Assembly: GCF_016894245.1 (NCBI RefSeq)
Contig: NZ_CP069792.1
Span: 434,001-498,000 of the forward strand
Direction: 5' to 3'
Length of the DNA stretch: 64,000 nt
Source of the DNA: Corynebacterium kroppenstedtii
GTDB taxonomy: Bacteria; Actinomycetota; Actinomycetes; Mycobacteriales; Mycobacteriaceae
Below are positions 60,389 through 64,000 of this stretch, piece after piece (the stretch's first letter is position 1; each line of letters opens with the position of its first letter). A model generated the notes under the pieces. That model saw only the letters and a program-made list of their open reading frames with translations, did not search any database and was not told the DNA's origin. A program made the position numbers and the translations under genes.

Positions 60389-61336
60389 CTATGTGTGGTT
60401 ATTGATGAGTCCTTGAGCCCACTGAACCATCCACGCGATAGACGTCGTGCCCTCAATAACGTTCGGATTGGTGCCATATTGAATATGCAGCGAATTACCC
60501 GTGAATAGCGCGTCCACGTTCTCTGGCTCAACCTTCAAGCTAGTTGGCATATCGCACACGGCGTCACCCGGCGCGCAAATTTCATTGACGCGATCGTTCA
60601 GATCTCCCATTCCCCCAGACCGCGGACCACGGGGAGTAAAACCAGGTACCACATTGCCCAGCGCCGCTGCGAATGGTTGCAAGGCAATTTCGGATCCAAC
60701 GCCTTTTGGTTGAGCCCCGACCGTTTGTCCTTCACCGGTCACCCGACGCGGATCAGCAAGTGCTGTGACTCCCGCGACTGCGTCGCTCGGCACGACACCA
60801 CGGTTATTTCCTATGTCACTCGCAACATCACCAGCTACGGCCGCTCCCTGAGAGAAACCCATGATGGCGAACTTCGTCGCAGGGCAATGACCATGAGTTG
60901 CGGACAATTCTGCGTTGACGATGCGGACTCCTTCATTGGCCGAGTCCGCATAGTTCATTTGGTCTAGCGTTGCCAGAGTTTTCATCTGAGCAGGATAATT
61001 CGCCGTCCAAACCTTCACTGACGATGAATCATTATTCTGCGTCAAAGGTCCCGTAACGCCTTGAAGCAAGGCATTGGGAAATTGCGTCGGATGCAGGGGA
61101 TCATCATTCGTCGAGGATTCCCCTGTCCCAGGCACAGCGATAACTTCGACGGACGGGCAATCTGCAGGTTGTTCCGGATTACCGGATCCTTCACCATTGT
61201 TCGAGGGGGCTCCCGGGCCTTGACCGCGAGACCCCATCCACTGCGCTATTCCGACAGCAATTGCACCCAGAAGAATGAGAACACCAACGATGACCAGTAG
61301 TTTGCGAAATACTGATCGAGACCCTTTCTGCGCCAT
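60389..61336 (-). CDS. Cutinase-like lipase/esterase (Rv3802c type)
   Basis: A 315-residue membrane-anchored serine esterase. An N-terminal helix (LLVIVGVLILLGAIAVGIAQW, about 13-33) anchors it, followed by a Gly/Pro/Asn-rich spacer. The catalytic triad is S162 in IMGFSQGAA, D258 in CAPGDAVCD and H284 in SLHIQYGTN, with the cutinase disulfide partners. In mycobacteria Rv3802c is an essential envelope lipase encoded beside pks13-fadD32 and the mycolyltransferases. Here pks13 and fadD32 are absent but the cutinase, the lipoprotein and the esterase remain in order. Confidence 0.9.
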   Translation of the reverse strand: MAQKGSRSVFRKLLVIVGVLILLGAIAVGIAQWMGSRGQGPGAPSNNGEGSGNPEQPADCPSVEVIAVPGTGESSTNDDPLHPTQFPNALLQGVTGPLTQNNDSSSVKVWTANYPAQMKTLATLDQMNYADSANEGVRIVNAELSATHGHCPATKFAIMGFSQGAAVAGDVASDIGNNRGVVPSDAVAGVTALADPRRVTGEGQTVGAQPKGVGSEIALQPFAAALGNVVPGFTPRGPRSGGMGDLNDRVNEICAPGDAVCDMPTSLKVEPENVDALFTGNSLHIQYGTNPNVIEGTTSIAWMVQWAQGLINNHT

Positions 61337-61360
61337 AGCAACAGGTTACATGGCTGGCAT

Positions 61361-62023
61361 CTAGCCACTACACAAGTCGCTGTCGGCAGACTCGGTGATG
61401 GAGCGTTCCACCTGGTCCAAGGGTTGGTTCGTAAGCTTCTGCTCAATCAGCTGTCCTGCCATCGCTCTGACCGAGAAACTGTCCTGCCCCTCGGCCTTCG
61501 CCTGGCAATATTCCATAGCGGATGCGATCACTTGGTCGGCTGCGGCGCCATCAACGTTGATCTTGTCTTTTTGCATCGTCGCCAGGAACTTTTTTTCTTG
61601 GTCCGTGCGCTGGCCACGATTCGGTGCTGGAACGTGTGAAACTTCAACCGGAGTTTCATCATCCTTGGCATCAGGGTTATCTCCTATGCCATCGTTGGAA
61701 TCCGCCGATTTTGAAGAACTTGCCGACGACGAACTCGCAGATGACCGTGCCGAACTACTCGATGCACTGGATGACCGGGCTTTAGTGGTGGTGGCGGAAT
61801 CAGAATCATCTTGGGTGGCTGTGGAGCCATCACCACATGCTGCAAGGACGCCCGCCCCCAGCACAGATGCTAAAACTAGCGCAGTACCCCGCCTAAATGA
61901 CGAAGGACGGTTCCAGGCCCGACGATTCCAACGACGCGGGGAAACCAATGGCTGGTCCGCCTCGTAACCATCAGCGTCATCAGCTGCATTCGAGCTCATT
62001 GTGAATCCACCGCGTGAAGTCAT
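61361..62023 (-). CDS. DUF732-like lipoprotein
   Basis: A 220-residue lipoprotein. A long basic N-region is followed by the core LVLASVLGAGVLAACG, with the lipobox Cys at residue 63. Then comes a Ser/Ala-rich linker with runs of serine, and a small helical domain (KKFLATMQKDKINVDGAAADQVIASAMEYC ... DSDLC) with two Cys, resembling DUF732 secreted proteins. The ATG at 62023 has GGGAAGGA eight bases upstream. Its position between the cutinase and the mycolyltransferase-like gene matches the C. glutamicum order. Function unknown. Confidence 0.8.
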   Translation of the reverse strand: MTSRGGFTMSSNAADDADGYEADQPLVSPRRWNRRAWNRPSSFRRGTALVLASVLGAGVLAACGDGSTATQDDSDSATTTKARSSSASSSSARSSASSSSASSSKSADSNDGIGDNPDAKDDETPVEVSHVPAPNRGQRTDQEKKFLATMQKDKINVDGAAADQVIASAMEYCQAKAEGQDSFSVRAMAGQLIEQKLTNQPLDQVERSITESADSDLCSG

Positions 62024-62144
62024 GCGTGTGTCCTTCCCATCGTTCCCATCGACGCTGTTATCTCGTCGCCGTTTCTCGTCGCTGTCATCGCGCCATCCTA
62101 GTGACGGATGGCCTTAGCATTCACGATCATCATTTGCCGCGAAG

Positions 62145-64000
62145 TTACGGTTCCTGAACCTTACCGTTCGTTTCTTTAATAGTGCCGTGCTGGAAATCAA
62201 TGGTCAGACCTCCAGCCGGGATATTTGCCATATCTGAGGTCGGGAATCCGTACTTCCCACCTTGGGCACCATTTTTGTCCCACGTGTCGAAAATCCCGCC
62301 CTTCATGATGACATGAGCGCCGGTATCTGGGGACCAGTAAATATAGCCCTTGTCGAATTCGGTGAACGCTCCGCCGTCAACTGGTACTTCGTCTGTCTTT
62401 GCGAAGCCAAGTTTGTCTACTCCGCCAAAGTCTTTGAACTTCTTGGCAATCTCACCCTGCACATAATGCGCTACTCCGTCTTTGGTCCGCGTCACGAAGC
62501 CGTTTTGGAACTCTTGGAGCGCACCTCCGGCCACTGATTTCTCATCGGCCGTCGGGTAACCCAGTTTTCCGGTTTCATAGCCTGTTGTTCCCCACGCGTC
62601 GAACATTTCCGGCTTCAACGCGTGCGGCCCGGTCTCAGCATTCCAATAGATGGATCCGTGCTCGAACGTCACGAAACGGCCTTTGCCGTCCGGAGAGGTA
62701 ATCTCTTCACTCGTCGGATATCCCAAGAATGACTTGGGTCCTCCCACCTCGGCATAATGAGCACCGATACGGCCCCAAAGGTTATGCGCTCCTGTCGACG
62801 GGCTCCAGAACGTACGCCCATTCCGGAAGTCCTGGATTTTCCCTCCATTGGCGCCGTCGTACTCGTCGGAGGTGCATCCACCAAGCTTGTCTTGATCTTT
62901 CAACGCGGCATTAGCAATTTCGCCCATGGGGACACAGTTGGCACCACGATCGTTCTGTGACAATCCGAGAGCATCTGCCATATACGGCCACGACTTACCG
63001 AGCTCGAATTGCCAATAGGGCCAGGTGTGGGTTCCAGAATTCCGAAACGCAGTCGTGACATTGATACCTGCACGCTTGGCGTGGCTGACGAATGTTTCCG
63101 AGGTCATCCGAGCTAGTGCTTCTTGCCCGAACGTTAATCCTTTCTTCGGAAGCCCTGGTAAAACCTGGCTTTCGTCATCATAGGATCCTGCTGCTCCAGA
63201 TCCTGCTGACACATAGACACCGGTGTTCTTCAACTTACTCACGTTAAGCTTCGGGTCGTGCTCTTTCCAACCTTCTGAACCATACGGTCCCCACATGTTT
63301 TCGGCGTTGAAGGGTGACACTGTCTTCATGACAATACCGATGCCCTCACTCATCCCAGGGGAACTCGTGTCCAGGTAACCTGAGTATGAGCCGACGAAGT
63401 TAAACATGTCTGGGTGACGTTCAGCAAGGTTCATAGCACCCGTCGCACCAGCAGACATACCGAAGACGGCGGTCTTATTATTAGCCCTCCAACCTTCCTT
63501 AAGAATCGGGGGAAGTTCCTGAGTGAGGAATGATTCCCACTTGTAGAACTGGCCACTATCTGCATTCAGCCAATCGGTATAAAAGGAAGCGAGCCCCCCC
63601 ACTGGCAATACAACGTTGACATTGCGGTCCGCGAATTGCTGAACAATGTTGGTGGCGGCCGTCCACCCGTTCTCAATTTGGTTAGGGACGATACCGTCAA
63701 GCCCCAGAACTGTGGGGAATGTTTTGTCCGGCTGCGAGTACCAATCTCGGGCGAGGAGGATCTCAACTTTAACGGGATTACCGGGCATCGCCTTGGAGTT
63801 GATATACAGCGCCACACGTCGATCAGTCAACCAATCGACGTGGTCAATGGACACCCCATCGGGAAGGTTGTCGAGCTGTTGCTGCTCCGTACGGATCGGG
63901 AGGGGCTCAGAAGGAAGAGTCAAGGGGAACGCATTCTTGGCGGCTTCTCTTTGAACCGAATCAGGAACATCGGCATGCTCTGCTGGAGCGGCTCCATCGC
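62145..64000 (-). CDS. Mycolyltransferase-like secreted esterase with LGFP repeats, 5' end outside window
   Basis: The frame is open to the window edge, so the signal peptide lies beyond 64000. About 618 residues are visible. The first ~375 form an esterase-D/antigen-85-type alpha/beta hydrolase: nucleophile in AVFGMSAGATGAMNLAERH, then a His in SGTHTWPYWQFEL. The usual elbow of mycolyltransferases is GxSMxG, here GMSAGA. The C-terminal ~220 residues are four clear LGFP repeats (FLGYPTSEE, KLGYPTADE, KLGFAKTDE, KYGFPTSD) and one degenerate unit (KLGGCTSDE), known to tether such proteins to the wall. It resembles C. glutamicum Cop1/PS1. In a mycolate-free cell the acyl substrate must differ or the enzyme is a relic. 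Confidence 0.9.
   Translation of the reverse strand, partial: DGAAPAEHADVPDSVQREAAKNAFPLTLPSEPLPIRTEQQQLDNLPDGVSIDHVDWLTDRRVALYINSKAMPGNPVKVEILLARDWYSQPDKTFPTVLGLDGIVPNQIENGWTAATNIVQQFADRNVNVVLPVGGLASFYTDWLNADSGQFYKWESFLTQELPPILKEGWRANNKTAVFGMSAGATGAMNLAERHPDMFNFVGSYSGYLDTSSPGMSEGIGIVMKTVSPFNAENMWGPYGSEGWKEHDPKLNVSKLKNTGVYVSAGSGAAGSYDDESQVLPGLPKKGLTFGQEALARMTSETFVSHAKRAGINVTTAFRNSGTHTWPYWQFELGKSWPYMADALGLSQNDRGANCVPMGEIANAALKDQDKLGGCTSDEYDGANGGKIQDFRNGRTFWSPSTGAHNLWGRIGAHYAEVGGPKSFLGYPTSEEITSPDGKGRFVTFEHGSIYWNAETGPHALKPEMFDAWGTTGYETGKLGYPTADEKSVAGGALQEFQNGFVTRTKDGVAHYVQGEIAKKFKDFGGVDKLGFAKTDEVPVDGGAFTEFDKGYIYWSPDTGAHVIMKGGIFDTWDKNGAQGGKYGFPTSDMANIPAGGLTIDFQHGTIKETNGKVQEP

Overview
The window looks like a chromosomal segment of a Corynebacterium. 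Evidence: a GTP-type PEP carboxykinase beside trmB, an AlaT-type aminotransferase followed shortly by UDP-glucose dehydrogenase and dCTP deaminase, an HspR/HAIR-controlled dnaK and dnaJ, a DUF3068 (PorA-family) protein, a Rv3802c-type cutinase and a secreted mycolyltransferase-like esterase with LGFP repeats. I see no rRNA, prophage, transposase or CRISPR array; there is one tRNA-Gly(CCC). The most telling trait is what is missing on the right arm. In C. glutamicum and mycobacteria, genes for mycolate condensation and export (mmpL3/cmpL1, accD3, pks13, fadD32) are known to lie around pck-trmB-NYN and before the cutinase-like gene and mycolyltransferase. Here the flanks are present but those genes are not. 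I infer a mycolate-negative species such as the C. kroppenstedtii group; this needs a genome search.

Left part (1-16.7 kb): an ABC transporter (ATPase plus a cut-off membrane partner) with a possible small ORF in front; a frameshifted small membrane gene; a nitrilase-family hydrolase divergent from a TauE/SafE exporter with twin direct repeats between them; an EspC-like small protein coupled to a DUF1023 alpha/beta hydrolase; PutA (proline to glutamate); pyruvate carboxylase; then, on the minus strand, dnaJ-hspR and a globin-reductase fusion.

Heat-shock block (12.9-21.3 kb): dnaK-grpE and dnaJ-hspR, normally one operon in corynebacteria, are separated by an orphan PTS IIC (PfoR-like) gene and two repeat-rich intergenic regions. 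Each half has its own SigH-type promoter and its own HspR operator (HAIR), so co-regulation is kept.

Middle (21.4-44.6 kb): DUF488, small membrane proteins, a disordered single-pass membrane protein, alaT, YibE/F, ugd, dcd, tRNA-Gly, an MFS transporter, a PrsW-PAP2 pair, VanW, a universal stress protein, DUF3068, a Dcu-type dicarboxylate carrier with a GlxR-like site, an FAD oxidoreductase, and the fadA-fadB beta-oxidation pair.

Right part (44.6-64 kb): a tight operon acetolactate decarboxylase - GH32 protein (nucleophile Asp replaced by Ala) - FUSC membrane protein; pck; a three-gene operon of unknown function; trmB - NYN - flippase-like membrane protein - DUF3054; a POT peptide transporter; a secreted KGTPI-repeat protein; a possible small plus-strand gene ending in a strong terminator; and the cutinase, a DUF732-like lipoprotein and the LGFP esterase (5' end beyond the window).
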